Part shown: piece by piece, positions 22,330 through 34,957 of the stretch
Layout: the number at the start of each line of letters is the position of its first letter
Numbering within the stretch: position 1 is the stretch's first letter
Origin: Apoda limacodes
Lineage: Eukaryota > Arthropoda > Insecta > Lepidoptera > Limacodidae
Assembly (NCBI GenBank): GCA_946406115.1
Contig: OX291561.1
Coordinates: 3,216,273 to 3,280,272, forward strand
Reading direction: 5' to 3'
Length of the DNA stretch: 64,000 nt
Translations under genes and position numbers: made by a program
Notes under the pieces: model-generated
Told to the model about the DNA's origin: nothing
The model's database searches: none
Seen by the model: the letters and a program-made list of their open reading frames with translations, nothing else

Positions 22330-25300
22330 GTTTATGCCTTCCTTTATTCCTTATCTTGTAATCAATATTTTTTCCTTTTCGATTTGATGATTATGAATTC
22401 AAGTACCAGTAGTAAATTTTATACTAGCTTTTGTCTATGGCTCTGCCAGTACTAACTTTGATTACTGGCGTAGGATTCCTACGACAACTCTTTGACTATT
22501 CTAAGGAAGTTTACTAGATGTAACTCAACTTCGGTTAGAGGTAAACCTCCAGCAATACAACTGTGAAAACTGCATCGATTTCTGTGCAGTAGTTTTTGTG
22601 TGATGCGCGTCCAAACATACCTACAGACAGAAACAGAAGACAAAAGAGATCAGTATCGACATTGTTCTAAGATTTTTTCATTTAACGTACAATACGAAGC
22701 CGCCAGACGCCGGAGGACATCCAAAAACCGCCAGTCTTGTCTGTGTTGTCATCATAGACTTTGAATTCTGTAAGCTGTCCCATGGACAGTGCACGGGTTT
22801 CACAAAATTAACCATCCTTTAGATGGAGACAAAACAAATCAGTGTTTTTTTTCTCTTTCTATCAACTTCCGCCATTTTGTTTGTTAATGTTTATAAAAAA
22901 CAAGTTACAAAGAGACCTGAAACCTCAGTTTTACTTTGTCACTGTCACACATTTGCGACTACTTTTTTTGGAAATCCGCTGTCGAGTTCTCTATGTCTAT
23001 GGTTGTCATTTTGACATCAGTTGTTAATTGGTGTTAGGTCTTAGGTCTTAGGTGTGGCTTGAAAACTGACAGTCGATTGACCACTAGCTTAACGTAAGCT
23101 TATTTAAGCTTAACAAACTACTAAAAAATAAACCTATCGAGTGTTTTGCTTTTTGCTTTGCAGTTTATCTTTACTACAGTACCTATTCATCTACATATTA
23201 TAACAATGTGTCGATATTTTCGTAAATTTCTAATAAATCCGCTTTTTGAATCAAAACTCGTTATCAAAACAAAGACGTGTATTTACCAAAATCTCCATTT
23301 CGGGAGCGCTATGTAGATAGGAGGTCGAGACGAAACGGCCGTTGGAACTTGGGACGATAAAGGTACAGTCACCGGAAATAAGCGGAGCGGAAATACAGAT
23401 TTTTGATGGCGGAAAACGGCTTTAACAATAAATTCATTCTTCAAATTATATGTATTAATAGCATGCATCTTTTAACACAAGGCTGTGAATGTAAAAAATA
23501 CCTGACAATTTCATTGTATAAATTAGACAATCATTCTGTTTTCTAAATTATCTTCTATGTTAGGGCTACTTAACTTTTTGTTTGAACTAATGCTGCTATT
23601 TGGGTCGCATAATTAAGTCGAAAATAACAAAGCCAAATTAAAAAGAACTGCACGGCGATTACTAACATCAATTGGTACTGGTGTTGTACGTACTTGGACC
23701 ACGTCTGTCTGTCCTAATGTCTTCTAAGGGAGCCCTAAATTACAATAATTTAATTAATCTGAGGGTACATAAAAAGTATTGTCAGGATCTAAATAAGTAT
23801 ATTCAATTAACTAATAACGTCCCTGATATAACGTAGTTCGTCCAAAATGATTATCTCACGGCACTTCACTACTCGTTATACCTTTAATTTTATAAAAGCT
23901 ATCGCATTTAACGCCAATAGGCATATATTTATCTTTTATTTTTTAAGGTAAAATATCATGTAAATATCATAAGCAATGACCTGACCACAGAGTATTGCCA
24001 GAGACAAAAAGGTTCGTAACCTAGCGCGTTGCAGATAGTTGTAACGGGACGAAACACTGTGTGAATTCACAAAAAGTACATTTGGAAAATTGTGTCATCA
24101 ATGACCGTATCTTTTAACAGGAAATTTAAAAAAAATTGAATGGTCGTTCGATATATTTTAACTTGTTATCTCTATCCGTTCTTGAAAAATTGTCTTGACA
24201 GCGTCTGTATGCAAAAAAGTGAGATTATATATGGTATAAGGTTTCCTGTTTTTTTGTCGAGTTAAAGTATAGTTAAGGCCCTTATTTAGTCTATAAAACC
24301 AAACAAATACATATATTAATACCAGTATATAATGAATTATCAAAAAACTATTTATCTCGATACCTTTCTAGTTACTAAACCAAAACAACGTTGTTTTATC
24401 TTGTATTGTTTACAAAATTATTTTCAATTCGCTTCTTACTTACGAACATGATCTCATTACTAAATCCCCCAGGATCACTCAAAAGGGCTTCTGAAGATTT
24501 TCTCGAGTGCATATAAATAATAAGCGGACTTTCCGTCGGACTTGGAGGGTATCATGGTGATGAAGATCAAGAGAGCGGCGAGGGATTTAAGAAGAAAACA
24601 TTGACTACCAAAAATACAAAATATCACAAATACATCAAGAAGTCGATCAGTCTACTTTTATTTGTGGTACTTATATTTTCAATCGTTTTAGCACAATGTA
24701 ATAATGTGTTGCTTTTAAGACTATTGTTACCTTGAATCATGGAATGACCTATTGAAGTTTTTGTATTTGTAAAAATAAGGTTTTAAAGAAAACATTTTAA
24801 ATATAAGTACTTAACTAAATCTGTACAAAGACCATATAAGTTTCATTAAACCTTAAATAACAAATAAATTTCTTTAAAGGTTTATACTTTTTGGATGTTT
24901 TTAATAATTAAAAATGGTGGTGATAAATGTTTATTAAAAGTTTGTTTTTTTTTAATGTTATTATTATTATGAAATGAAATCAATATAATAATACAAATCC
25001 GTTTTTAATGTCGAAATGTTAAAAAGTATTATAAATGTAAAATAAATAGAAAATCCTCGTGTGTACAAAACGTAGATAACAAAAAATAATAAACTAATAA
25101 TATGTGTATAAGTATATACATATTATTTAAGCTGAATTTATTGAGAGGGTATCTCATGCGTTTTACATCTGCCCATCTATGAGTATTCATTTTTTGTGAC
25201 AAAAAAACGTTCAAATTGGCTGACAGCGTAGCGTTAAATCAAAAATATATTTTGATAAGATTTGACATAAATTTTAGAAATTTGCTAGCTTTATGATTGC

Positions 25301-25369
25301 TGAATATTTGATGTACTAAATTGTATTTCCACCATAAGTAGATACAGAGTTATGGATTAAATGTAATAA
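22330..25369. other. Intergenic DNA, no gene seen
   Basis: No reading frame with domain or splice support. Around 22426-22640 (ACTAGCTTTTGTC...GTAGTTTTTGTGTGATGCGCGTCC) the sequence resembles worn lepidopteran repeat DNA, but I could not match it to anything else in the window. Confidence 0.5.
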
Positions 25370-25678
25370 AAAATCGACCAAGTGCGAGTTGGACTCGCGC
25401 ACGAAGGGTTCTGTACCATTACCTATAAAAATGGCAAAAAAATCACGTTCGTTTTATGGGAGCCCCCTTTAAATATTTGTTTTATTTTAATTTAATTATT
25501 TATTTTTAAAGTGACTATACAACTAAATATTCTGTGCATATTTTAAGCGTCTACCTGTTGTCGTTATCAATATCGAGCAAAATCGAGCAATAAAATCACG
25601 TTTGTTGTATGGGAGCCCCCTTAAATATTTATTTTATTCTGTTTATTATTATTTGTTGTTATAGCGGCAACCGAAATA
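25370..25678 (-). mobile_element. HINE-like element, copy 2 (5'-truncated)
   Basis: Reverse-complement copy of 14921-15358: starts at the 3' end (AATCGACCAAGTGCGAGTTGG with the hairpin and GGGTTCTGTACCATTA) and runs through the two GGGAGCCCCCTT blocks to the GTTGTTATAGCGGCAACCGA block, where it stops. The hairpin carries one mismatch. Confidence 0.8.
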
Positions 25679-26221
25679 CTAGGCCTTGCACATGTCACGT
25701 GTAAACCAAAAGCCGCAATCACTTAACTGAAATTTATAAATTTAGTATTTATTAAATTCTACTTCTGTTTCTGTACATACAGTATAAAAACAGAAACTGC
25801 TTATCTAAGCATTTATATTTTCAAATCATTGTTTTATCCTCGTCCTCAATTTTTATATTATCTCAAAACGAATCGACGAGAAAATCATTTAATTATCTAT
25901 TTCCTCGGGCAAACATCTTCACAAACCGTTATTACTGCTTATTAATGATATCCTTAGGCTTTACGCTGTGTTTACACTGCTTCAGACTTAGCGGATTACA
26001 ATCAGTTCAAATACAATGGAAAAAATAATAAATATATGACAAGTATGGCCGCATACTTTATGGTTTCGCTTTAGATTCGAATAACATAAGATCTATCTTT
26101 ACTTACTTCTTACAGTTCGTCAAGAACTCGCAATGGTGGAATATTATTCTGTCCAAGGTCTTTTATATTACCACATATTGCTTTAAAGCTGGTAAATTAC
26201 GAAGTATGGGACATTTGTAAA

Positions 26222-26313
26222 GTAAACCTTAGTCCAGATACAAATAAGCAGTGTTGCGGCGATAGTCTCACGTAGGACTAAAGTGGTTGGTAAAAAGTCT
26301 CCTACAGTATGTA
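26222..26313 (-). repeat. Dispersed repeat, family 'CAGTGGTTGGA', copy 3
   Basis: Contains AAGCAGTGTTGCGGCGATAG and ACGTAGGACTAAAGTGGTTG, the inverted order of the plus-strand copies. Confidence 0.65.
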
Positions 26314-27837
26314 GAGGGTGTGAACTTATACATACATACATACTATTAGATTCTATATTGAGCATCGTATAGATACTCCTGAAGCTAAATTTATTAAGAT
26401 AAAATTGTAGGATTCGCAAAGACATTACTGTACTACTGAATGTGCTTCATGAAATGCGTAACTGAAAGAAAAAAACAATTACTTATGCTCGGCAATTTGA
26501 TAGGAGACAGGTAAAAAACATTTTTAGAAATATCTTTAGTACAAGGAAAACAAGTACTATTATATGTATACTAACGGCTTAAAATAAATCAAAAATATGG
26601 TAATTGTTTCAGTTTTAAAGAGTTATTTTGAACACAAAAAAATATATCATCACTTATGTAAGCCCGCGGCTCTGTCGACGTGGAGTTCGATTATCCTTTA
26701 ATGTAAAATATATATTCCTATATATATGTTTCAGTGCCAAAAATCAGGTCACCGGTTGCTCCCTTGCGATGCGTGTGCATCGTAAAGAAATAATATCCTG
26801 TGGTTATGATCTATTATCGTGGGAATTCTCGATTGAGATCAAAATTATCCTTTATCTTTCAGTCTATCCCTATGCTAAAGGATGCTGGGTTATAACGTTA
26901 ACAATTAACAATCAAACAAAAAGGCCTTTGCTTATTTATACTGACATACTAGCCGTGGGCTAGAGTTTTAGATTAACCTGCTCTGCCTATGCACTCTTTT
27001 ACCCATTGGTCACGGCGTAAGGAATCAGTTTTGCGCAAACGTATAAAGACACGAGATTTTAGCAAACTATGTATTCATGTAGACCATATAAAATTTTCAT
27101 CTTTCAACCTTCAAATATGACCCACTCCTTAATCGAATCATCAAATTTTTTTATAACTCTAAATAAAAAAATGGGAACTTCCATAAAAATATTCATTTGA
27201 TCATCTTAGGTTATTATCTACCTACGCTATATAAGGCATTTAGCTATGCAACAAAATTTCGTGTTCCGAGACCTACCACAGTCAGTTAGTGTACCTTACC
27301 CTTACAAAAGTAAGGGTAAGGTAAGGTACCCGGGGTTGTTTGAAAAACCCATGCTAGAATCTTTCATTTACCGAGGACCGAAGATCTAAAGTGGTTAAAT
27401 GTAAATCGCTACACGCTTCTCTTCATCCATGTGGCACCGACCTTACAGCGTGTCACAAGTACATTGTCCTCTACTTTGCATAATTAACACTGGAGCAATT
27501 TTAAGGGTTTTTCCTTCGCAGACCGCGCGGGTTTTAGTTTTACACAACAATCTTTATGAAATCTGTGATCTTTATACTTACCAGCGTGAGATTGTTTTTT
27601 AATGCCTTGTATAAAAATTGCTAAGATACTCATAAAACTGATTTTAATACTATTTTCACTTTATGGGCTGTGTTTTTTGTATTCACTATTTAGCTTTGAT
27701 GTACATAAAATCAAATTTAATAATACACCTGATAATGTACGTATTATTTGTGGTTTTTCTTTTGTACTAGAATGTTGCCTACTAAATTATTTGATGTCGG
27801 TAAAACTATTTTTCGGTTCCATTGAAACCATTCAACC
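26314..27837. other. Intergenic DNA, no supported gene
   Basis: Open frames at 26628-26963 (111 codons) and 27602-27850 (82 codons) have no recognisable domain, no good start context and no splice partners; I do not call them. A 14-bp-stem hairpin lies at 27292-27323. Confidence 0.5.
27292..27323. repeat. Hairpin, 14-bp perfect stem, AAAA loop
   Basis: TACCTTACCCTTAC, four A, GTAAGGGTAAGGTA. No T run follows in the way a pol III terminator would need; function unknown. Confidence 0.85.
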
Positions 27838-28066
27838 ACAGCCGCCGTGACTTAGTGGTTAATGACCTGCCTGCTGAACTGAGCGGAGTATGTTCGATCC
27901 CCGCACAGGACAAACAATGACATGATGAACAATTGGGTTTGTCTTGAGTCTGGATGTTTTCTAAGTATTATAGGTATTATATGTACGATTTACAAAAAAA
28001 AAATATTTATAACCGTTGTCTGGTGTCCATAACACAAGACTTGATAGTTTGAGACCAGATAAGTTC
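27838..28066 (+). mobile_element. tRNA-derived SINE, near full length
   Basis: The head GCCGCCGTGACTTAGTGGTT has a box A (about 27847-27858); the box B GTTCGATCC is at 27892-27900. The body contains GGACAAACAATGACATGATG and GTCTTGAGTCTGGATG, then an A-rich/TA-rich stretch, and a tail TGGTGTCCATAACACAAGAC...TTTGAGACCAGATAAG. Boxes A and B give an internal pol III promoter. The tail resembles the LINE-tail repeat at 2866-2985, as expected where a SINE borrows a LINE's 3' end. It is not a tRNA gene: the acceptor and anticodon stems do not pair. Confidence 0.8.
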
Positions 28067-28321
28067 TATGAACTTTGCTTTGAGGAAAGTAAATTTTATA
28101 AAAGAAAAGCCCGCGGGAGTTGGTGAGATTATTTATTAATTCACTCTATATTTTTATTTATTTACTCGCAAATGTGTTGAAAAACATTGTGTGTAACCCG
28201 AGCGGTATGAAAGTATCTTACTTAAAAAATAATAAGTTCCACTGAGCTCTATGTTTGGAAGGATATTGATGCGGGAGTAAATAATGGCCGACATCTACTT
28301 TTGTGAGGAATAAGAAACACA

Positions 28322-28450
28322 TTATGATCATCATGGCAGCCTATTGACACACGCTGCTGAACTTAGGTCTCCCACAGTTATATCGGCGTTGCGGCTGAAC
28401 AGATTTGTTCCCACGTATCCAGCGACTTCCCTGGCCAAATCTTCATAATA
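28322..28450 (-). pseudogene. RTE-type LINE 3' coding fragment, decayed
   Basis: On the minus strand a frame reading DLAREVAGYVGTN resembles the C-terminal DLVKVAGSRW block of RTE reverse transcriptases. On the plus strand the same stretch has the 'CAGCCTATTGACACACGCTGCTGAAC' look of the common lepidopteran RTE tail. Only about 130 bp remain, with stops at its end. Confidence 0.45.
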
Positions 28451-28995
28451 TTAAAATAGATATTTGACACAACAGTACCGGAAAAAGGCACCAGTAGTTC
28501 GTTTGCACTGCGAAAGCGGCACCGGAGCACTGAGACTAAATAGTGTTACTAGGTCGGACACCCGGACTACTGGCCTTTTGATTCTAATAGATACTGTTAT
28601 CAAGTTATTCATATCGACCATTCTTTCTCACTGGTTTCCGGGAACTAACATGTCCCACTTATCGCCTATTTAACTTTAAAGTTTCTCGAGCTATTATGAT
28701 TCCTTTGTCTTACGAGTTTCCTCTTTATATTTTTAAGTATATCTTATAAAGTAATTTGTCTTCAGGCAAACAAAATACATAAAACATATAATATATAACT
28801 TTTAATAATATATAAATAATATAATTAAAACTCTCAAAGTCTAAGTTCCAAATTTAGAATGTAAGACAGTACATAAGGAATGTTAATAAAAAGTAAAATT
28901 CGCACAGTGGTGCTTATAAACAAAGTGGAGCAATATTTTTGTATTTTAAATAGAATAAATATTACTCGATCGTGTGCTAAGTCTACTTATGTAAA

Positions 28996-29171
28996 ATGAG
29001 CTCCCTGCCTTTACACTTACCTTTTTCTCTAAGGACTACAGTATGGGGTTCTTTAAGAAAGAGGTTATTAGATTTTTGAAGGGTCGCCAACGCACGTGGT
29101 GTTGCATAAGCGTCCATAGGCTTCGGTGACCATCAATTGCAAGCTTGTTTGCCACCTTAGTGGAATAAAAA
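28996..29171 (+). mobile_element. LINE family B 3' fragment
   Basis: Begins GAGCTCCCTGCC and encodes remnants of FSKDYSMGFF and EVIRFLKGRQR, then the tail GTCCATAGGCTTCGGTGACC...TTTGCCACCTTAGTGG and an A run. It matches 53178-53370 with short deletions. Confidence 0.85.
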
Positions 29172-29477
29172 AAAACTTATGTATAAGTGATTACATGATA
29201 TTTGACAAATTTGTATAATTGTTCAAACACTTAAAAAAAATTGACTTTTTTATAATTATATTATGTAGTTATTCTTTTGGGAAACCTTTGTTTCACCCAT
29301 TCTCGTTGTACACACAGACAGTTGTAGCCTTTTGGCATTTCGGCTACATGACTCAGACACTGCCTTACAATATGTGGTCCCTAAAACTAATCCTTATTGC
29401 GTACCCACGAGTAACTTATGATATCAATGTAGGTTCTTAGCTTAAAGATGCTCATAATGAAGGAAGCACGATAGTTA
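29172..29477. other. Intergenic DNA, no gene seen
   Basis: A 73-codon frame at 29219-29440 has no supporting feature. Confidence 0.5.
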
Positions 29478-30350
29478 TGTATGTATCTTGAGTAACTCAT
29501 CACCGCCCTCCCTAAACCGCTACGGATAGAAATTTGAAATTTGGGGAAGAAGTTTGTTATATATTGAAGGCGTCGTTTAAGAACGGATTTTGCGAAATTC
29601 GACTCCTAAGGGGTGAAATATGGGTTGGAAGTTTGTATGAAAATCCGTCATATTTAAAGCTAAACCCATGAAAATTTGTATTCAACCTTTTAACTTAAAA
29701 TCAAGCATGATAAATTTTACTGTTTTTGAAAAATCATCTAATAGGCGGTAAAATCGTGGATTAAACTTTGTATGGGATTATGGTTATTTTAAACTATGAA
29801 AATTTGTATATACACTTTCGGTTGCAAAAAAAGAATGACATATTTCAGCATTTTATGAAATTCAACCCTAAAGTGGGTGAAACAACGTGACAAAGTTTGG
29901 AACAAATCGAAAATATTATATTTGTCAGTGACTACTTATACTGGGTTAAAAATGCTCTTTAACGCAGTAAAGGAACAAATATTTTGGCGTTTTTCAAAAT
30001 TCAACCCCTGAATAGGAGAACAGGGAGCATTAGGGGTGGCAAACTTAATATAGGATAAAATATCTATATGCTCAATTTACTTCAAACTTGGTATATACGC
30101 TTTTTAAAACAAAACATGAACGAAGAATTTTAAGGTTTTTAAAAATGAACCCAAAAGGGGAAAAGAGGGATGGCATAGTTTGTTTGTGATTTGGAAATTT
30201 AGGTTTTATTGTCAAATTTACTACACACTTGATATCGATGCAATTCAACATAAATCGAATATACTCATTGTGCCGTTTCAAAAAATTCAAACTCTAAGGG
30301 AGTACAAAGGTATGTCAAAGTTAGTACACAAATTCAAACCCTGAAAAACG
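29478..30350 (+). repeat. Long dispersed repeat 'ACTCATCACCGCCC', copy 1
   Basis: Starts AACTCATCACCGCCCTCCC...GGATAGAAATTTGAAATTTG and then continues as degenerate repetition of blocks such as AATTCAACCCCTAA..GGGTGAAA and CAAACTTGGTATATACGC at roughly 90-110-bp intervals. Its 5' end recurs at 44228-44352 and its middle, inverted, at 43230-43339 and 43896-44222. Non-coding; probably a non-autonomous transposon seen widely in insect DNA, family not assigned. Confidence 0.65.
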
Positions 30351-31498
30351 TGAAAACACGATAAATAAACTTTTGTTCGATGGAAAAAAAATCTGAAGTG
30401 ACCACTTTTCACTGTTTTTTCCAAAGTCCTAAGTGCCATTAGTTTACAACTTTGCTAAAGCATAGCCGTAATAGTGCTTTAGATCCTAAAAAAACGTATT
30501 TTTTTATAACAATGATGTGTGATTAAGTACTAATTTATTTCATGTATTTAAATGAATCGTAGCTGCACTACTCACGCACGCTTAATTACATATCGCGTCA
30601 TCCTTGTTTTTACTACACGTAGGACTGCCTCTAAATGTCAACTGAACTTGCGTTTAAAAATTTTAAAATTGTTAGAACCATAGTTCCTTCAAGATTTCTT
30701 ATACAAGTAGCCTTCAATACATTTTTCTTTCAATCCTTCAGATGCTATAGTTTTGCTACTACTAAGTTAACAAGCTGACGGTCCGCCTGGTGGTAACTAT
30801 CATTCGCAGCAAAAACATACAGTTCAAAAGTGCCCACGCTTTTTGCTCCATGATATTTGGGAACTTATTTTCTACTTTTTAGTTAATTTTTTATGAGCGA
30901 CGGTTTTTAAATGCTTTTCATACTTAATATTTTTTACATTTCAAAATATAGCTAGTATTAGCTACTCTTCTCTATTAACAAACACACTTCAACCCGTTTC
31001 TATTTATAGATACGAGACAGGCTAGAAATGTCTAGCCTTTGTCACAATAAATTGTGTGAAATTCATTCCGTTTACGACACAATATTCGGAATATTATTCT
31101 TATTGGTCGTGGTATAGTGGTCGCTGGTAGCTGGTGCCCCCATTGTGGTGTCGTCGGGGCAGTTTGAGTCGGGTCTGAGATCTCCTCTACTCTCATTATT
31201 CCTGATATGAATAAGAAAACATGCTATTAACATAATGTAAAGGGTTCATGTGAATATGTTATTGGTCTATATGTTTTTACAGCGACATTATGTAGTTTGT
31301 ATTTATATTGTGACAGTCAGCGAACGATAGTAAGGTGACAGTAGGAACTAAAAGAACATAAATACCAACAATAGCTAGCTAGGTAAACTTTTTACAAAAA
31401 AAAAAAAAAAAAATTTAAAAACCACGCCTATAAAAAATTAACTACAAAGTAAAAAATAAGTCGGAGCAAATTTCTCTTAAAGTTTTTATTGGAGTTAA
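30351..31498. other. Intergenic DNA, no gene seen
   Basis: No supported frame. The stretch 31110-31250 (GTGGTATAGTGGTCGCTGG, GTGTCGTCGGGGCAGTTTGA) has a tRNA box A-like string and shares GTGTCGTC..ACAATTTG..GTCGGGTC spacing with 45275-45330; likely a worn SINE pair. Confidence 0.45.
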
Positions 31499-31592
31499 GA
31501 GAGAGAGACAGAGAGGTAGAGAGTGTGATATAGAGATAGACAGAGAGAGAGAGAAACAGACACACACACACACACACACACACAGAGAGATA
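31499..31592. repeat. GA/CA microsatellite
   Basis: Interrupted (GA)n from 31499 followed by (CA)n around 31559-31582 and a short GAGA end. Confidence 0.95.
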
Positions 31593-31702
31593 CCTTTGTA
31601 TTAATCCTTATCCAAATAAATCATTTCGTGTTAAAGACTGACTGACAAGACTCACTCAAAAACGAGTGTGTTTGTATATATATGTCGCAGCCATCTGGTT
31701 GA

Positions 31703-31934
31703 ATTAGCCAGTTAATTGGACGCCTAGGCAGATCGTCAAGTATGGAAAAGAAAGGAACAGACATCGCACTGTAAAATTCATGGATGTTGGGTTTCTCTTG
31801 TGTGAATGTAGATCTGTAGCGAGCAAAGCGAGCGGAGCATTCCAGTCAACTTTCATATAATAACATGTTAAGTTATATGATAATTTCTTTTCCATACTTA
31901 ACGATCTGCCTAGGCGCCCAATTAACTGGCTAAT
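31703..31934. mobile_element. MITE with 51-bp terminal inverted repeats
   Basis: The left end ATTAGCCAGTTAATTGG... and the right end ...CCAATTAACTGGCTAAT form 51-bp inverted repeats with two mismatches around a 130-bp interior. TTGA (31699-31702) and TTAA (31935-31938) flank it, consistent with a TTAA target site with one change; TTAA duplications are typical of piggyBac and Kolobok elements. It directly abuts a CR1 LINE fragment and probably inserted into it. Confidence 0.85.
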
Positions 31935-31948
31935 TTAACTAGGTGGCA

Positions 31949-32570
31949 GGTGTTTTGCGAATCGTGTAGTACCGGACGGTATGCTTAAGACACAGTATTG
32001 CACTCTCCGTGGACAGTTAGGGTCTAAATCCAAACTGATTATGGTACAAAGAAATGTAGTTATCTAACTGTGTGTTAAGCAAACCGTCTAACACTTTTGC
32101 TATTATAGTGGGTAACGAAATAGGCCTATAGTTATTTTTATCAGCCAGGCCACCGGTTCTATTTTTAACTATAGGCACCACCACAGTCTTCATGAGATCC
32201 GGTGGCAAGTAAGAGTGGCTCAAGCATAGTGAGTAGAGCATTGCTAGTACTCTAGTTAAATGAGGACCAGCATACTGTAGGTGCTCAATGCTGAGACCAT
32301 CGTGACCCGGGGATTTTCCCCTTGTCATATTTTTAATAGATCGGGCAATATCTTTTGCGTTGAATCTCACCCCTACAGGCCCAGATGGCTCTTCAGCATT
32401 GAAAACCACACCCGCCGGGCCTAAAGGAGAGTGAACTGAAAAGTGATTCTTAAAAACGTCCGCAATCATCTTACTATCACTAACACCATCTACGCTCATA
32501 GGAAGGCCTTTGATACTCTGCCCACGGAAGTCCTTCTTGGAGTGTTTATCGGCAAATATCCAGTTTTATC
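31949..32570 (-). pseudogene. CR1-type LINE reverse transcriptase fragment
   Basis: Minus-strand frame with RT motifs of CR1-like LINEs: KDIARSIKNM then KSPGHDGLSIEHL (RT block 1), VVVPIVKN, NNYRPISLPTIIAKVLDGLL (block 2) and YHNQFGFRP. A TAA follows FGFRP, after which the same frame continues LSTESAILCLKHTV up to the MITE at 31938. The YADD-bearing half is missing. The upstream end near 32570 is a truncation or decay point. Not functional. Confidence 0.85.
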
Positions 32571-34840
32571 TGATCCTGATGGTCTTGGCACCTTTATTTA
32601 AACACCTGCCTACTCTTAAGAATATAATCTCTTAATCATAAGAATATCCATAAATAAATCAATTTTAGCAATAAGTGGTAAAATGTAACACCCTGGACAG
32701 AATAATATACCCCTTTACTAGACAAATTAAAAGTACACACGGGGGAGGTTTACGTTCAAGAGTAGACCTTAATTATTGATAGTGAAAGCTTGAGTTTGAA
32801 AATTACGAACTTATTATTTATCGACATAATTACTTAACTCACTTATGTTAAAATCTAGTGACATCGAAAAAATTACGTGCGTCAACTCCGTCATCAAATC
32901 TTTAAGTAAAGAGAAACTTATAAATTCGTCAAGCAAACCGCTATCCACCTTTATTTATTCATCCCACAAAATTAAATAGGAAGCTTAAGTCCTTAATTCA
33001 CGCGTAGAGTTGCATGTCTTCACGCTTATGTCACATAATATTGTACTGTGCACTTATCATTACTTCAAGCACAGTCTGAAATATATACAATTCATAAAGT
33101 TTCACCCTTGCGCTTAATGTCACATAACAGTCAGCATAAATAAGGGTTCCTCTAAGGGTTGTGGGCTAGAACGGTATTCATATCAAATAGCTACTACATA
33201 ATAGTAGACACTATTATGACATTTAGTAGAATTTGTGGTACTTTGCTTACATGCTAGCATTTAACTTAGTTCTCTTTGAGGAAATCTTTATAAATTATTC
33301 CGTATGATAAACTTTTCTTATTTTATAAAGAAGGTAAGGTAGTGCGTGAAAAAAGATTAAAATAAAAATAAAGACTTCATTACATCTGTAATGACAAATA
33401 CCGTACAAGTGCCTTTTACCTGATAGTTTTTTTTTTTAAAGTTTAACAAGAAGAAAATAAATCCAACGAGTATATATTAAAAAATATCAAAATTATTAAA
33501 TTCCAATAAATATCAAACTTTTGAAACATTATAACACTCATATAAGTATTTACTGTCCTTCAAGTCTGTTGAAATCAGTCGTATGACACTCGTAAGCACT
33601 GCTCACTTGTATTTTGTTCTGTTTGTCTGGATATCAAAGAATTTTGGCAAAAAATGCGCGCAATATTGGATCTGCCATCTCAAATTTTAAAACCTAAGAA
33701 AACATTTGAATTTAGAATCAGGTCTTCTAGATAATTCTCATAGAAACTCTTTGGTTACAGAAGACCATGGGCCCAAAGACTACACCGAGCGCCACAATGT
33801 AATGATTTTTAGTAATAAGGCTTTAATAATTGTGGCAGTTCAACTACCGCACCGGGTTTGGTAGACGCACTTTAGATGTAGAAAGGTGCCAATGAGTCAG
33901 AACTGGTAGTATCCTATACTAAAAGCCAAGACTCCAAGGTACCAGGGTTGCACCATATAATTTCTTGATACCAATTCTAAAAGAACCAAATAGTTCTAAA
34001 ATGTAAAATTTACCTACACTCTTCGAACAGGAGAGCCCATGGTGACCTAGTCTGTCCACTGACAGCCTATAGGTCCTAGCCTCATAGTTTTGATTTGTTT
34101 TGAAACAAATTTTGATGCAAAGTTTCAAAGAAATTTAAATGCGTAAAGTATTATCATCTAGAAGGGTGATCAAGTGAGGACAGTGCAGACTCTATAATAA
34201 TATAATAATTGTATCCTTAACTGTGGGTTCTACAAATAATTGTTATGCTATGGCAATATCTACCCTGTAAATCTGTGTAAATAAAGGTTCTGGGTTTGTG
34301 ACTTGTGAGCGTTGACGGTATTCCATCAAATAAATGGCGAAAAATAACTGGCACATTCATGAAATAGATAGAATTCACGGAGATTTGAGTTTATGGCGTG
34401 CGTGTAAAAATAATAGGTTACAGCAATGTATTCGTTATTTTTTGTTTTATCATCTTTCATAAATTTACTTATCATAAAGAGGAATTTTTTTTTTCTTTCT
34501 TGTCTTGCAACCTAAAAACGACTAATCGGAGACATTTAGAAGTAGTTTTTACTTTACCCTCAAGAAAGTTGTAAAACATTTAAAAATTTATAAAGCTCTT
34601 ACAGCACAGACATCCATTCCAGATCGTAGTTAATTTTGTTCACCAGCACAAGTTTTGTGATTAATAGCAACCCTGGCTGCACCGCGACGCCATCTTTTGC
34701 TGTCATTTGCATTTACCTTAATAAATTAAAGCTGCTATGCAAAGCTGTAGAAAAGCTTATTTGTGAGGTAGCGCTTTACATAGCACCAGTATACTTTGAT
34801 TTTTCACGATGCAACAATAAGTCTATAAGTGGTTAACTAA
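32571..34840. other. Intergenic DNA, no gene seen
   Basis: AT-rich. Short open frames (33919-34128, 34636-34836) lack any support. No repeats that I can match elsewhere in the window. Confidence 0.5.
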
Positions 34841-34957
34841 AAAATCGGCCAAGTGCGAGTCGGACTCGCGCACGAAGGGTTCCGTGCAATTAAAAAAAAA
34901 AATTTCAACTGTCTAACGGACGGACGGACGGACAGCGAAGCCTTAGTAATATAGTCC
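34841..34957 (-). mobile_element. HINE-like element, copy 3 (internally deleted)
   Basis: The 3' end AATCGGCCAAGTGCGAGTCG with hairpin and GGGTTCCGTGCAATT is joined after an A run directly to AATTTCAACTGTCTAACGG...GCCTTAGTAATA, which is 5'-proximal in the full copy. The middle has been deleted. Confidence 0.8.

Noticed and set aside
26628..26963. 111-codon open frame as a gene
   Set aside because: No domain, no signal, no splice partners, and composition typical of the surrounding non-coding DNA.
27838..27915. tRNA gene
   Set aside because: Boxes A and B are present but the stems do not pair and it continues into a SINE body.
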